A DNA stretch of 64,000 nt from positions 4,960,001-5,024,000 of the forward strand of contig NZ_CP011807.3 of the NCBI RefSeq assembly GCF_001029105.3, written 5' to 3'. The notes under the pieces are model-generated. The model worked only from the letters and a program-made list of their open reading frames with translations. It did not search any database and was not told where the DNA came from. Position numbers and translations under genes: made by a program. This stretch comes from Pandoraea faecigallinarum. Its GTDB lineage: Bacteria; Pseudomonadota; Gammaproteobacteria; Burkholderiales; Burkholderiaceae. Shown here piece after piece: positions 9,437 to 19,460 of the stretch. Positions within the stretch are counted from its first letter, which is position 1. Each line of letters opens with the position of its first letter.

Positions 9437-10891
9437 GTGACGTTGGACGCAGACAATCTGATCAAATCTCACATCACGCCCGTTGTGCTTTGCGGCGGCG
9501 CGGGAACGCGCCTGTGGCCCCTGTCTCGCAAGCTGTTCCCGAAGCAGTTTATTCCCATCGTGGGCAACAAGAGCCTGTTGCGCCTGACGCTCGAACGCCT
9601 GCGTGGGCTCAATAGCGTACAAAGCTCGTCGAATATCGTATGCGTGGCAGCTGAGGATCACAGATTCCTGGTTGCCGAAGCGCTTGAGCAAAGTGGTGTT
9701 GCGGGCACGGTCTTGCTCGAACCAGCCGCCCGCAATACGGCAGCGGCCATGACCCTGGCCGCCGTCAGTACTGCGCCCGATGCCACGTTGCTCTTTTGTC
9801 CCGCCGACCACTACATCCCGGATGCAGACGCCTTCACCGTTATGGTTCGCGAAGCGGCGCAAGCGTTGACTGACGACACGATCGTCACCTTCGGCGTTGT
9901 GCCGACATTCCCGAGCACGGCCTACGGCTACATCGAGATGGGCGCACGCGAGCACGCTCAAGCCCTCTACCCTGTCTCCCGCTTTATCGAAAAACCTGTA
10001 TTTCAGCGCGCCCACGAACTCATCAGCCAAGGCAATGTGCTTTGGAACGCCGGCATCTTCCTATGCCGCGCAAAAGCGCTGATCGCCGCGATGCACGTAC
10101 ATGCCGACGACATCCTCGTGCGATGCCGCGAGACGATGGCCAACGCTTCCTACGACAGGCAGTTTGTCCGCCCTGGGCGCGAAGCGTTCCTCGCTTGCCG
10201 CTCCGAGAGCTTCGACTACGCCGTCATGGAACGGCACGCCAACGTGCGGGTCGCTCCCTTCAAAGGCGCATGGAGCGATGTCGGCAGCTGGAATGCGGTG
10301 GCTGACCTCACTCCCGCTGATGACGCCGGCAACCGAATCGAGGGTGACGGCCACGCCATCAATGCAAGCAACACGTTTATTCACGCGCCATGCAGGCCGG
10401 TGGTCGCCCTGGGTACGCAAGACATGTTGATCGTCGACACGCCGGACGCCGTCCTCGTGACCACACGCGAGCATGTCGAACAGGTCAAGCACGTGGTAGC
10501 AGAGCTTGATCGCAAGGGACGTCCGCACGTGGCGTTGCACCGTAAAGTCGCTCGCCCGTGGGGCTGGTACGACTCGGTCGACGCCGGCGAGCGATTCCAG
10601 GTCAAGCGCATATGCGTCAAGCCTGGCGCTAGCCTGAGCCTGCAAAAACACCATCACCGTGCGGAGCATTGGATCGTTGTTAACGGTACGGCCGAAGTGA
10701 CCCGCGGCGAGGCAACATTCCTGCTGACGGAAAACCAGTCTACTTACATTCCCATCGGCGAAATTCATCGCCTGCACAATCCTGGTAAGACGCACCTGGA
10801 AATGATCGAGGTTCAATCGGGGTCGTATCTGGGGGAAGACGATATCGTCCGCCTGGAAGACACCTACGGCCGGACCACGGAGAAGAACTGA
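9437..10891 (+). CDS. manC: Mannose-1-phosphate guanylyltransferase / mannose-6-phosphate isomerase
   Basis: A bifunctional 484-residue enzyme that isomerises fructose-6-phosphate to mannose-6-phosphate and makes GDP-mannose from mannose-1-phosphate and GTP. The N-terminal nucleotidyltransferase has the signature VVLCGGAGTRLWPLSR (about residues 16-31) with FPKQFIPI. The C-terminal cupin-type isomerase shows RPWGWYDSVDAGERFQVKRI and the metal-site stretch LSLQKHHHRAEHWIVVNGTAEV. The start is a GTG at 9437. It opens the plus-strand O-antigen operon; its stop is followed directly by fcl. GDP-mannose is the substrate for gmd further on, so the first three genes form one short pathway. Confidence 0.95.
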   Translation: MTLDADNLIKSHITPVVLCGGAGTRLWPLSRKLFPKQFIPIVGNKSLLRLTLERLRGLNSVQSSSNIVCVAAEDHRFLVAEALEQSGVAGTVLLEPAARNTAAAMTLAAVSTAPDATLLFCPADHYIPDADAFTVMVREAAQALTDDTIVTFGVVPTFPSTAYGYIEMGAREHAQALYPVSRFIEKPVFQRAHELISQGNVLWNAGIFLCRAKALIAAMHVHADDILVRCRETMANASYDRQFVRPGREAFLACRSESFDYAVMERHANVRVAPFKGAWSDVGSWNAVADLTPADDAGNRIEGDGHAINASNTFIHAPCRPVVALGTQDMLIVDTPDAVLVTTREHVEQVKHVVAELDRKGRPHVALHRKVARPWGWYDSVDAGERFQVKRICVKPGASLSLQKHHHRAEHWIVVNGTAEVTRGEATFLLTENQSTYIPIGEIHRLHNPGKTHLEMIEVQSGSYLGEDDIVRLEDTYGRTTEKN

Positions 10892-11878
10892 ATGAGCGTG
10901 AAGCCCAAGATTTATGTGGCCGGCCACCGGGGCATGGTGGGTTCGGCCATTGTTCGAGCCCTGCAAGCACAGGGCCAGGACAACATCGTGAGACGCACCC
11001 ACGCCGAGCTCGATCTCACGGATCAGGCGGCGGTGCGCGCTTTCATGCAAATCGAGCGGCCCGACCAGGTATATCTGGCGGCGGCCCGAGTCGGTGGCAT
11101 CCATGCCAACAACACGTATCCGGCCGATTTCATCTACGACAATTTGATGATCGAGGCTAACGTCATTCACGAAGCTTTCAAGGCGGGCGTCAAACAGCTA
11201 CTGCTGCTGGGGTCAAGCTGCATCTATCCGAAACTCGCACCGCAACCAATGACGGAGTCAGCTCTGCTGACGGGTACGTTGGAGCCCACCAATGAACCCT
11301 ACGCGATCGCCAAGATTGCGGGCATCAAGCTCTGTGAGAGCTACAATCGACAGTACAACGCTTCGCATGGCGTCGACTATCGAAGCGTCATGCCGACTAA
11401 CCTATATGGTCCGGGCGACAACTATCATCCGGAAAATAGCCACGTCATTCCGGCCATGCTGCGGCGTTTCCATGAGGCGCGTGAAAACAACGCACCCTCG
11501 GTCGCCATTTGGGGTACGGGTACGCCGCGCCGCGAGTTCCTTTATGTCGATGACATGGCATCTGCGTCGGTTCACGTCATGAACCTCGATCGCGCAACCT
11601 ACGGTCTCCACACTTCGCCCATGCAAAGCCACCTGAATGTGGGCTGCGGCGACGATATCACCATCGCAGCGCTGGCACAAGCAGTCAGTGATGTCGTGGG
11701 CTATCGCGGCGAAATCGTCTACGACACGAGCAAGCCCGACGGCACTCCCCGCAAGCTCATGGACAGCACGCGCCTCACCTCGCTTGGCTGGCGGCCGAAC
11801 GTCTCCCTCACTGACGGCTTGCGCCTCGCCTACGACGACTTCGTGCGGCATGCGTACGTTGGCGCCAAGGCCAACTAA
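10892..11878 (+). CDS. fcl: GDP-L-fucose synthase (GDP-4-keto-6-deoxymannose epimerase/reductase)
   Basis: A 328-residue short-chain dehydrogenase/reductase of normal family length. It has the N-terminal NADP site [16 protein letters not shown], the catalytic serine-tyrosine-lysine set ([11 protein letters not shown] and [16 protein letters not shown]), and the Fcl-typical [20 protein letters not shown]. It epimerises and reduces the product of Gmd to GDP-L-fucose. The ATG directly follows the manC stop codon. It lies upstream of gmd, the reverse of the common gmd-fcl order, and 45 bp separates the two. If the downstream aminotransferase uses the same Gmd product, the pathway branches here; that part is inference. 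Confidence 0.93.
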   Translation: MSVKPKIYVAGHRGMVGSAIVRALQAQGQDNIVRRTHAELDLTDQAAVRAFMQIERPDQVYLAAARVGGIHANNTYPADFIYDNLMIEANVIHEAFKAGVKQLLLLGSSCIYPKLAPQPMTESALLTGTLEPTNEPYAIAKIAGIKLCESYNRQYNASHGVDYRSVMPTNLYGPGDNYHPENSHVIPAMLRRFHEARENNAPSVAIWGTGTPRREFLYVDDMASASVHVMNLDRATYGLHTSPMQSHLNVGCGDDITIAALAQAVSDVVGYRGEIVYDTSKPDGTPRKLMDSTRLTSLGWRPNVSLTDGLRLAYDDFVRHAYVGAKAN

Positions 11879-11923
11879 GGCCTCAGCATAGTCCAGACAC
11901 ATAACCAGACACTCGTTCTCGTC

Positions 11924-13057
11924 ATGCAAGAAATTCAACGCAAAGTCGCGCTCATTACCGGCATTACCGGCCAGGACGGCTCTTATCTGGCCGAACTCCT
12001 GCTTGATAAGGGTTACGTCGTACATGGCATCAAGCGTCGCGCTTCCCAATTCAATACGGAGCGCATTGACCACCTGTATCAGGATCCCCACATCGATCAT
12101 CGCAACTTCGTGTTGCACTACGGCGATCTGTCGGATACGAGCAACCTGATCCGTATCATCCAGGAAACGCAGCCCGACGAGATCTATAACCTTGGCGCAC
12201 AAAGCCATGTCGCCGTCAGCTTCGAGAGTCCGGAATACACGGCGGACGTCGATGCCATCGGGACGCTGCGAATTCTTGAAGCCATTCGCATTCTGAAGTT
12301 AGAAAAGAAGACTCGCTTCTATCAGGCAAGCACGAGCGAGCTGTATGGACTCGTTCAGGAAATTCCCCAACGCGAGACCACGCCGTTCTATCCGCGTAGT
12401 CCATATGCCGTTGCAAAAATGTACGCCTACTGGATCACGGTCAACTACCGTGAGGCGTATGGCATCTACGCTTGCAACGGGATTTTGTTCAATCACGAAA
12501 GCCCGCGCCGCGGCGAGACATTCGTGACGCGCAAGATTACACGTGGACTTGCAAATATCGCGCAGGGATTGGACAGTTGCCTGTACATGGGCAATCTGGA
12601 TGCGCTTCGCGACTGGGGTCATGCCAAGGACTATGTGCGCATGCAGTGGATGATGCTGCAGCAGGCGCAGGCAGAAGATTTCGTCATCGCAAGCGGTGTG
12701 CAGTTCAGCGTGCGTGAATTCATTCAATGGACGGCCGCAGAGTTGGGCATCACGCTGGAATTCAGCGGCGAAGGGGTGGAAGAGACCGCCAAGGTCACAG
12801 CCATCTCGGGTAACGATGCGCCGGGCGTCAAGGTGGGCGACATCGTGGTTCGTGTTGACCCTCGCTACTTCCGTCCGACAGAAGTGGAGACCCTGCTTGG
12901 AGACCCGAGCAAGGCACGCGAGAAGCTCGGCTGGGTACCGGAGATCACCGTACAGGAAATGTGTCGTGAGATGGTCGCCGCCGACTTGTCCAAGGCAAAG
13001 CAGCACGCCGTGCTTCGCTCGCATGGCTTTAACGTGTCGGTGAGCCAGGAGAACTGA
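11924..13057 (+). CDS. gmd: GDP-mannose 4,6-dehydratase
   Basis: A 377-residue extended short-chain dehydrogenase. The NADP-binding motif [19 protein letters not shown] is near residues 9-27, [15 protein letters not shown] follows, and the catalytic [10 protein letters not shown] is around residue 162. [16 protein letters not shown] is a Gmd signature that binds GDP-mannose. It converts GDP-mannose to GDP-4-keto-6-deoxymannose, the precursor of GDP-fucose, rhamnose, perosamine and related sugars. It lies between fcl and a gene of unknown function. It is slightly longer than many bacterial homologues (about 345 residues): the region around residues 285-305 ([20 protein letters not shown]) holds the extra part seen in a subset of the family. 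Confidence 0.95.
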   Translation: MQEIQRKVALITGITGQDGSYLAELLLDKGYVVHGIKRRASQFNTERIDHLYQDPHIDHRNFVLHYGDLSDTSNLIRIIQETQPDEIYNLGAQSHVAVSFESPEYTADVDAIGTLRILEAIRILKLEKKTRFYQASTSELYGLVQEIPQRETTPFYPRSPYAVAKMYAYWITVNYREAYGIYACNGILFNHESPRRGETFVTRKITRGLANIAQGLDSCLYMGNLDALRDWGHAKDYVRMQWMMLQQAQAEDFVIASGVQFSVREFIQWTAAELGITLEFSGEGVEETAKVTAISGNDAPGVKVGDIVVRVDPRYFRPTEVETLLGDPSKAREKLGWVPEITVQEMCREMVAADLSKAKQHAVLRSHGFNVSVSQEN

Positions 13058-13060
13058 CGC

Positions 13061-13861
13061 GTGAATCAACCGTACACCATCCTCGTCAATTCCTCGGACG
13101 GATTCGACGATTGCTGGCAGCCATTCTTCACGTTACTCAAACGCTACTGGCCCGCCTGCGATGCCCCCATTCTGCTCAACACGGAACGTAAGACTGCCGT
13201 GTTTTCGGATCTGCCTGTGCAATGCACGCAGGTGCAACGTGCTGACGAGGGCCGGTTGAGCTGGAGCGAATGCTTGCTGCGCGCGCTCGATCAGGTGCAA
13301 ACGCCGCTGGTGATGTATTTCCAGGAAGACTACTTCCTGGATAAACCGGCTGACGATGCTCGCATTCGCGAGGCAGTCTCGTTTATGATGGAACACGCTG
13401 ACGTGAAGCACGTTGCTCTCACGCGTCATGGTAGCCTCGGCCCATACGACCCATACCCTGCTGCTCCCGGCATGCAGGCAATTCGCCAGAAGGCGCGCTA
13501 TCGTATTTCCACGCAAGCTGCGCTTTGGCGTGTAGATACGCTGCGCTCATACCTTCGCTCGGAAGAAAGCGGTTGGATGTTCGAGATTTACGGTACGTGG
13601 CGAGCCCAGCGACGAAACGAAACATTCCTTTGCCTGAACTTTGACGAGGCAGCGGGCGGGCCCGCGCTCGACTATGTCCATACCGGCATCGTCAAAGGCA
13701 AATGGCTGCGCGATATCGTGCCAGTCTTTGAGGCCAACGGCATCGACATCGACTTCGCGCGCCGCGGATTCTATCAACCCAAGCCGTACCTCCTGCACAA
13801 GTACGAATTAGCACGCAAACTGCTTGAGCACCCTGGGTATCTGCTCAAGCAACTTGTCTGA
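13061..13861 (+). CDS. Uncharacterised protein of the O-antigen operon, glycosyltransferase-like
   Basis: A 266-residue soluble protein that begins at a GTG three bases after the gmd stop. I do not recognise a firm family. The layout resembles a small GT-A-type glycosyltransferase: an N-terminal strand with YTILVNSSDGFDDCW, and an acidic motif MYFQEDYFLDKPADD (about residues 85-99) where a DxD metal site would sit. A conserved-looking WMFEIYGTWRAQRR region follows. There is no signal peptide or membrane helix. Its place between sugar-nucleotide synthesis and the flippase supports a role in building the repeat unit. No specific sugar can be proposed from sequence. Confidence 0.6.
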   Translation: MNQPYTILVNSSDGFDDCWQPFFTLLKRYWPACDAPILLNTERKTAVFSDLPVQCTQVQRADEGRLSWSECLLRALDQVQTPLVMYFQEDYFLDKPADDARIREAVSFMMEHADVKHVALTRHGSLGPYDPYPAAPGMQAIRQKARYRISTQAALWRVDTLRSYLRSEESGWMFEIYGTWRAQRRNETFLCLNFDEAAGGPALDYVHTGIVKGKWLRDIVPVFEANGIDIDFARRGFYQPKPYLLHKYELARKLLEHPGYLLKQLV

Positions 13862-13864
13862 GCC

Positions 13865-15172
13865 ATGCTGCGATCTTCGATCGTCGTCACTTTCATCACG
13901 CTACTGGGAAGCGCGCTGGGTTTCATCGTCCAGTTAATTCTCGCGCATCGCTTCGGTGCCGGAACGGACGTTGACACCTACCTGTTTGCCATTTCGTGGC
14001 CCACGTTCGTTGCTGGCATGGTTTCAGCATTTCTGAGCTATGTCGCCATACCGGAATTGGTGTCGCGAGAACGAAATGCCGATATTCAGCGCGACTACTT
14101 CATGACGAGTCTCGCAGTCATCGGTGGCTTTTCGATACTGATTCTCATCGCGGGCATCGGCCTGGGCAGCCTCCAACTGGCGAGCCTGCCTGCCGACTCG
14201 GTCATTCGAGAACATCCCGCGCGCAATTCGCTGGTTCGTCTTGGTTGGCTGATCTGCGCCAGCCAGATCGTTCAGGCCTATCTGCTATCGACTCTGCACG
14301 CCCGCCGCCGCCATATATCTTCGGCAACCCTGGGGCTGTTGCCGTACGTAGGCATGATCTGCCTGACGGCGACGCTGTCGTCTCAAATTGGTGTGACAAG
14401 CATTGCGCTCGGCATGCTGCTCGGCAGCGTGGCGGCCGCGCTTCTCGCCGGCGCCTGCCTGCGCGGACAGTTCACTGACAACGCGCCACGCCGCTGGCTG
14501 TGGCGTGACGTCAGAACACTGTTCGCGACGGCCCCTTATGCGGCGGTTGCTTTATCGTGCTTCTCGATTTACGCAGTCGTCGATGCCTACTGGGCGCCTC
14601 GCGCGGGCGAAGGCGTGCTCGCGTCGCTCGGCTACGCTCAACGCCTGATCATCGCCATCGGCAACCTCGCCGTGGCAGGTCCTTCAGCCATTCTTGTGCC
14701 TCGCATCACCGATCTCGCGCGGCATGGCGATCCCGCCGCGCTGCGGAGCTTTCTTCGCAAGACAGTGCTCATTGTGGCGGCGGCCGCCACGGTGTTTGCA
14801 TTGCCGTTGGCCGTGCTGCCGGACTTGCTGGTGCGCCTGATGTTTGCTCGCGGTAACTTCAACGCTCATGACGTGGCGAACGTGGCATCAACGCTGGCGC
14901 ACATGACACCAGGCATGGTCTGCATGCTGATATCGGTCATTTCGCTGCGCGCGCTATTCTGTCTGCCCGGTGCCGAAAAAGTGGCAGCAGTGCTCGGTGC
15001 GGCATGGGGCGTGCTCTACTTTGCGGCGTCCGCCCTGTGGATGCATGGCGGGGCGACTGGCCTGGCTAATGCCTATTCGGTCGCCTGGATGATGATCTGC
15101 GCGGCCATGGTAACGATCCTATTCAAGAAAGCGGGGGGCGATGCCCATGGACGGGCTACTGCTAGCGTTTGA
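13865..15172 (+). CDS. MurJ/Wzx-like flippase (MVF family)
   Basis: A 435-residue polytopic membrane protein with about twelve hydrophobic segments. The N-terminal stretch (ITLLGSALGFIVQLILAHRFGAG followed by DTYLFA) resembles the MurJ/MVF branch of the MOP exporter superfamily more than classical Wzx. Members flip undecaprenyl-linked saccharides across the inner membrane. In an O-antigen operon the likely cargo is the O-unit, while the housekeeping MurJ would be elsewhere. MurJ proteins usually have 14 helices and over 500 residues, so this is a shorter relative. It overlaps the next gene by 32 bp. Confidence 0.8.
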   Translation: MLRSSIVVTFITLLGSALGFIVQLILAHRFGAGTDVDTYLFAISWPTFVAGMVSAFLSYVAIPELVSRERNADIQRDYFMTSLAVIGGFSILILIAGIGLGSLQLASLPADSVIREHPARNSLVRLGWLICASQIVQAYLLSTLHARRRHISSATLGLLPYVGMICLTATLSSQIGVTSIALGMLLGSVAAALLAGACLRGQFTDNAPRRWLWRDVRTLFATAPYAAVALSCFSIYAVVDAYWAPRAGEGVLASLGYAQRLIIAIGNLAVAGPSAILVPRITDLARHGDPAALRSFLRKTVLIVAAAATVFALPLAVLPDLLVRLMFARGNFNAHDVANVASTLAHMTPGMVCMLISVISLRALFCLPGAEKVAAVLGAAWGVLYFAASALWMHGGATGLANAYSVAWMMICAAMVTILFKKAGGDAHGRATASV

Positions 15173-16442
15173 AACCCTGCTCTTTGGGCTCGGACTGGCG
15201 TATATCTATCCGCGCGACAAGATGTTCGGGTTCTATTTCGTCTTCCTGTTCATCTACGGTATTTTCGCGCAGCTCGGATATCACTTCTTCCCCGAGGCAT
15301 CCGAGGCGATCATGGCTTACTTCGGCGACGACGTGTGGTTGCCGAGTGTACTGTTCATTACCGCGTCGCTGGTGTCATTCGTTCTCGCATTCGTTTTTTT
15401 CCGACCGGTATTTTATGGATTAATGGCATTTCGCTTCAGCGTGCGCCCTGCAGCCATGCAAGGCCTGTGGCGCAAACTTGCCTCGGGCTGGTTGCTCGCC
15501 ACGTCCGCGTACATGATCGGCTTCGTCGTGCTTAACGGGGCAGACTTGAGCTGGTACTCCGCGCAGCAGGATGACTTGCGATCGACGGCACCGGCGCTAG
15601 CGCTGTTGATTTTCTTCGTCAAGATCGATGTCGGCACGCTCGTCGTGCTTTACCGCCTCGCGCGGCAGAGGGTACATCTGATCCCTCATGTCTCCCCGTG
15701 GCTGCCGTTCGTCGTGCGCGGTGCTTTCTTCCTGTTCATCACGTTCAAGCTGGGCAATCGAACGGATGTGCTCGCGTGCTTTCTCGGCCTCGCATTGATG
15801 GAGATGAGTCAAACACGGCTGTCGGTGCGCATCATGTTGCGTGCACTTTTTTTCGGCTTTTTGGTTGTCTCGTTGCTGCTGTTGATCGAAGCCACTCGCT
15901 ATAGTGACAGCGATGTGGCGCCACCGGCGCCGACGTCGGTCAAATTGCTGGTCAAGGACTATTATCCGCCAGCCCACATGCTATTCGCCGCAATGGCTTA
16001 CGACTATGTAAGTCCATGGGAAGTCATTGAATCCAATACATCGAATGCGGCCATTCTGCTCGGCTATCCATACCTGCAAGAAACTATAACTGACCTGTTC
16101 CGTCCGGACCTGGCCACGCGCTCGGTTGGATACGCCTTCTACGTGCTGACCGAAGGCTTCATGTTTATGGGGTACTGGGGCTTCCTATACAACGGCGTCG
16201 TGCTGATTGCCGGACTCTGTCTCTGGCGCCGCATGGCAACGTCCGACTCCCGCGAATATAACTTGCTGTTGCTTGGTCTGTTTGGCTGCATGATGGTCAA
16301 TGTAGTTCGCGGACAGTCGTCGTATTTCGTCAAATACCTGTACATGTTTGTACTACCCAACGCACTGCTCTATCTGAGCCTTGTCGGCATGCGGATTCGC
16401 TTACGGATTGCCGGGCCGAGACCAGCACGCAACCCCGCCTAG
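15141..16442 (+). CDS. Polytopic membrane protein, probable O-antigen polymerase (Wzy-like)
   Basis: A 433-residue protein with ten or more hydrophobic segments spread along its length and a larger hydrophilic loop around residues 255-325 (DSDVAPPAPTSVKLLVKDYY onward). Wzy polymerases are poorly conserved, and the case here is topology plus position next to a flippase. Sequence alone does not prove the role. The start overlaps the flippase gene; GGGGGGC upstream serves the ATG at 15141 or the one at 15147. A second candidate for chain assembly, the WaaL-like protein at 22122, is also present, so this one is the better polymerase candidate and that one the ligase. Confidence 0.65.
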   Translation: MPMDGLLLAFETLLFGLGLAYIYPRDKMFGFYFVFLFIYGIFAQLGYHFFPEASEAIMAYFGDDVWLPSVLFITASLVSFVLAFVFFRPVFYGLMAFRFSVRPAAMQGLWRKLASGWLLATSAYMIGFVVLNGADLSWYSAQQDDLRSTAPALALLIFFVKIDVGTLVVLYRLARQRVHLIPHVSPWLPFVVRGAFFLFITFKLGNRTDVLACFLGLALMEMSQTRLSVRIMLRALFFGFLVVSLLLLIEATRYSDSDVAPPAPTSVKLLVKDYYPPAHMLFAAMAYDYVSPWEVIESNTSNAAILLGYPYLQETITDLFRPDLATRSVGYAFYVLTEGFMFMGYWGFLYNGVVLIAGLCLWRRMATSDSREYNLLLLGLFGCMMVNVVRGQSSYFVKYLYMFVLPNALLYLSLVGMRIRLRIAGPRPARNPA

Positions 16443-16483
16443 GCGGTGCAGCGCCCGTCGCATTTGACCTAGATCGCTATTCA

Positions 16484-17617
16484 ATGAAAGACCCCGCAAT
16501 TCTGATCTTTCGCTCCGCCGCACTCGGCGACTTCATTCTGGCGTCACCTGCGCTTGAGCAGGTACGCCTGACATTTCCGCACGCGAAAATTGTTTTGCTC
16601 ACGACTCAGTCGGCCAGCAAAACACAGCGCAACAAGGTGGCCCAGTATGCAGGCGACGCGAAAAGCTTGCCTTGGGTAGAACTAGCAAGGCCGCACCTGA
16701 TAGACGACGTACGTGTGCTGTCGGGCCTGAGCTTCGGTAACCTTTTGGCACTCCGCAAATCGCTGCGTGGTTATCGTTTTGAACGCGCGATCCTGATGCT
16801 CGACCCGTGTGCACCGCGGATAGGCCGAATCAAGAAGATGCTGCTGCTGTTCGCATTGCTCGGTCTTGTGCCGCAATCCGGGTGGCGCGGCCGCGGCTCG
16901 CTCGCGGGTGATCGCGCTGCGCTCAAAGCAGCAGGCCTCCTGCGTCATCACGTTCACGGTCCATTGCAATTTCTGTCCGAGTTGCCAGTGCCGCAGCAAT
17001 ACGAAGACAGCAAGTTGCGATTCGACCTGCGTCCCGGTCCCGACGCGCACGCTTGGGCCACGCGCTGGCTCGCCGAGCACATACCGAAAGACGCCGAATG
17101 TATCGCGGTCTCGCCGGGAGCGATTCAGCCACATAAGCGTTGGCCGATCGAGAAGTACGCTGAACTTTGCCAAACACTACTGGTACGGCGACCGCAAGCT
17201 CGCTTGCTGATCATCGGTGTGCGTGCCGACGCCGAGTACGGTGCCATTCTCCGCGCCGTCGATCCGACTCGCATTTATGATTTGATGGGGGCGACATCGA
17301 TTGCCCAGTCGGCTGCCCTGCTAACGCGCTGCGATATGCTAGTCGGCAATGACGGTGGATCAATGCACCTGGGCGATGCAATGGGATGTCCGACCGTTTC
17401 CATCGTACCGGGCATCGAGTATCCGGACTCGATCGAGCCTTGGCACAATCAAGCGCTGGCGATTCGCCACGCTGTGCCGTGCGCTCCCTGTTACAACTTT
17501 ACTTTCTGTCCGGAAGGGCATAACCGCTGCATGCTCGACATCTCGGTCGCTCAAGTGCTGGATCGCTGCCTGAGCGTGTTGGAGCGTCCCCCCATGACGG
17601 AGTCTCTACCCGTATGA
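16484..17617 (+). CDS. Glycosyltransferase family 9 (heptosyltransferase-like)
   Basis: A 377-residue GT-B-fold enzyme. The N-terminal domain begins ILIFRSAALGDFILASPALEQV, the usual GT9 opening, and the C-terminal nucleotide-sugar domain has AVSPGAIQPHKRWPIEKYAEL and MLVGNDGGSMHLGDAMGCPTVSI. GT9 enzymes such as WaaC and WaaF add heptose from ADP-heptose to LPS core at the inner-membrane face. Here the gene sits inside the O-antigen operon and its stop overlaps gmhA, so the transferred sugar may be a heptose or other residue of the O-unit. The C-terminal motif CAPCYNFTFCPEGHNRCM is cysteine-rich, as in many GT9 proteins. Confidence 0.87.
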   Translation: MKDPAILIFRSAALGDFILASPALEQVRLTFPHAKIVLLTTQSASKTQRNKVAQYAGDAKSLPWVELARPHLIDDVRVLSGLSFGNLLALRKSLRGYRFERAILMLDPCAPRIGRIKKMLLLFALLGLVPQSGWRGRGSLAGDRAALKAAGLLRHHVHGPLQFLSELPVPQQYEDSKLRFDLRPGPDAHAWATRWLAEHIPKDAECIAVSPGAIQPHKRWPIEKYAELCQTLLVRRPQARLLIIGVRADAEYGAILRAVDPTRIYDLMGATSIAQSAALLTRCDMLVGNDGGSMHLGDAMGCPTVSIVPGIEYPDSIEPWHNQALAIRHAVPCAPCYNFTFCPEGHNRCMLDISVAQVLDRCLSVLERPPMTESLPV

Positions 17618-18186
17618 GTACCAGTTTCACGAAAGCCGTTGAGGCTCACCTCACGGTCATCCAGTCGCTTCCCGCCCTTACCTCGGATGTCGAAACGGCA
17701 GCACGCGTATGCGCTGAAGCCATCGCCAGAGGCGGGCGTATTCTATTCTGCGGCAATGGCGGTTCTGCATCTGACAGCCAACATCTGGCAGGCGAACTTG
17801 TCGGCCGCCTCAAAGGCAACCGCAGGCCGCTCGCAGCCCACGCCCTGGGTGCGGACTCCGCCGTCGTCACGTGCATCGCCAACGACTTCGGCTATGACGA
17901 AGTGTTCGCCCGTCAGGTGGAAGGCATCGGTCGTGAAGGTGATGTGCTGATCGCCATCTCCACCAGTGGCAACTCTGCCAATGTGGTTCGGGCCGTTGAA
18001 TGCGCAAACGAGATGGGTATCATGACAATCGGCCTGCTGGGCGGGAGCGGCGGCAAACTGCTCGACATGGTCACCCACGCGCTTTGCATCTCCGTCACAA
18101 CAGACACGGCACGCATTCAGGAAGCGCACATTCTGATCGGGCATGTGATCTGCGCTGATATCGAGACGCGTCTGGGCCTTGCATGA
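17614..18186 (+). CDS. gmhA: Phosphoheptose isomerase-like SIS-domain protein
   Basis: A 190-residue single-SIS-domain protein. GmhA isomerises sedoheptulose-7-phosphate to D-glycero-D-manno-heptose-7-phosphate, the first step of heptose synthesis. Visible family marks are ILFCGNGGSASDSQHLAGELVG, with the catalytic-type glutamate, IAISTSGNSANVV, and RIQEAHILIGHVICADIE, with the catalytic-type histidine. It overlaps the GT9 gene by ATGA and the next glycosyltransferase by 4 bp, so these three genes are co-translated. A second SIS protein at 51506 sits in the dolP/yraN neighbourhood and is the DiaA candidate, which leaves this copy for sugar synthesis. No hldE-type kinase is in the window. Confidence 0.85.
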   Translation: MSTSFTKAVEAHLTVIQSLPALTSDVETAARVCAEAIARGGRILFCGNGGSASDSQHLAGELVGRLKGNRRPLAAHALGADSAVVTCIANDFGYDEVFARQVEGIGREGDVLIAISTSGNSANVVRAVECANEMGIMTIGLLGGSGGKLLDMVTHALCISVTTDTARIQEAHILIGHVICADIETRLGLA

Positions 18187-19460
18187 AAGCCGAAATGCGT
18201 GTCTCCAAGTCCTTGAACGTGTGGATCGTCAATCCCTACGGCACCCTGCCTGATGAAGCCTGGCGTGAATATCGCAGCAGCATGCTCGCGAGCGCGCTGC
18301 GCGCCGCCGGCCACCGCGTCACCTGGTGGATTTCGAACTTCGAGCATCGCGACAAACGCTTCCGTACACCGCACTTTGAGCGCCGCGAACTCGCTGACGG
18401 CACAATCGTCAACATCGTCCCGACCACGGCCTACGCCGGGCATATTTCGCTCGCTCGCATCAAGAGCGAGCAGGCGTATGGACGCGGCGTGGCCGCACTT
18501 GCGCACAGTGCGCAGCAAGAGCGACCTGATCTCATCGTGCTTGCCGAGCCCTCTTTATTCTTCGGCGGCCCCATCTTGGCTATGGCTCGCCAACTCGGCG
18601 TGCCCGTCGTGTCGGACATTCTCGATCTTTGGCCGGAGTTGTTTACGCTCGTACTACCCCGGCCGCTACGGCTGTTGCAGCGACTGGTGTTCGCGCCGCT
18701 CTACTGGCGGCGCGCACGCACTTTGCGTGCATCACACGGCATCGTTGCCGTATCCCGCGATTACCTGAATATCGGTTTGCATGCCGCCCCAGGCAAACCT
18801 TCGCTTGTATCGTATCTGGGTGTCGACGTAGCGAGCGTGCGGACGGCAGCCAAGGACGCGGCCCGCGTGCTCGCGCAGCTCGACATCGCGCCGAAAGTAT
18901 CGGGCGAGGTATGGGTCATTTATGCTGGCACACTGGGCGACAACTATGACATCCCGTCGATCATCGGCGCCATGGAAAACGAACGCCTGCGCCAACTTCC
19001 GGTGCGATTCCTGTTTGCCGGCAACGGCCCCCAGCGCGAAATGCTCCGGGCCGCCTGCGATCGCAGCCAGGGGCGAGGTCGATATCTTGGCACACTTGAG
19101 CCTGCCAGCCTGAACGCCTTGTACACGCAGTGCGACATCGGACTGAGCACATACCTCGAAGAATCAACGGTGTCGATGCCAGTGAAGTTCTACGATTACC
19201 TGGCCGGTGGCCTCGCCGTGGTCAACTCATTAGGGCGCGAAATCGGCACACAGGTCACCGAACGCCGCTTGGGCCTACAGTACGGGGCGGGAGATGCCCG
19301 CTCGCTCGCCGACGCGCTGATTGCGCTGACCGAGTCCCCGGAACTGCTGGCAGAATATCGGCGTAACGCCAGCGAAGCTGCCACGGCTTTCGATCAACGC
19401 GCCCAGCATGATCGATATGTACAATTTCTGACATCCCTCGTCGAGAACCCGACATGTTGA
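18183..19460 (+). CDS. Glycosyltransferase family 4
   Basis: A 425-residue GT-B-fold glycosyltransferase, WbuB-like in layout. The N-terminal acceptor domain holds WIVNPYGTLPDEAWREYR and a donor-domain start at VWVIYAGTLGDNYDIPSIIGAM. The GT4 donor-site region is VRFLFAGNGPQREML followed by YTQCDIGLSTYLEESTVSMP, where the usual E-x7-E motif is less exact. Such enzymes extend the lipid-linked O-unit on the cytoplasmic face. It overlaps gmhA by 4 bp upstream and the acyltransferase gene by 7 bp downstream. The sugar specificity cannot be read from the sequence. Confidence 0.85.
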   Translation: MKAEMRVSKSLNVWIVNPYGTLPDEAWREYRSSMLASALRAAGHRVTWWISNFEHRDKRFRTPHFERRELADGTIVNIVPTTAYAGHISLARIKSEQAYGRGVAALAHSAQQERPDLIVLAEPSLFFGGPILAMARQLGVPVVSDILDLWPELFTLVLPRPLRLLQRLVFAPLYWRRARTLRASHGIVAVSRDYLNIGLHAAPGKPSLVSYLGVDVASVRTAAKDAARVLAQLDIAPKVSGEVWVIYAGTLGDNYDIPSIIGAMENERLRQLPVRFLFAGNGPQREMLRAACDRSQGRGRYLGTLEPASLNALYTQCDIGLSTYLEESTVSMPVKFYDYLAGGLAVVNSLGREIGTQVTERRLGLQYGAGDARSLADALIALTESPELLAEYRRNASEAATAFDQRAQHDRYVQFLTSLVENPTC

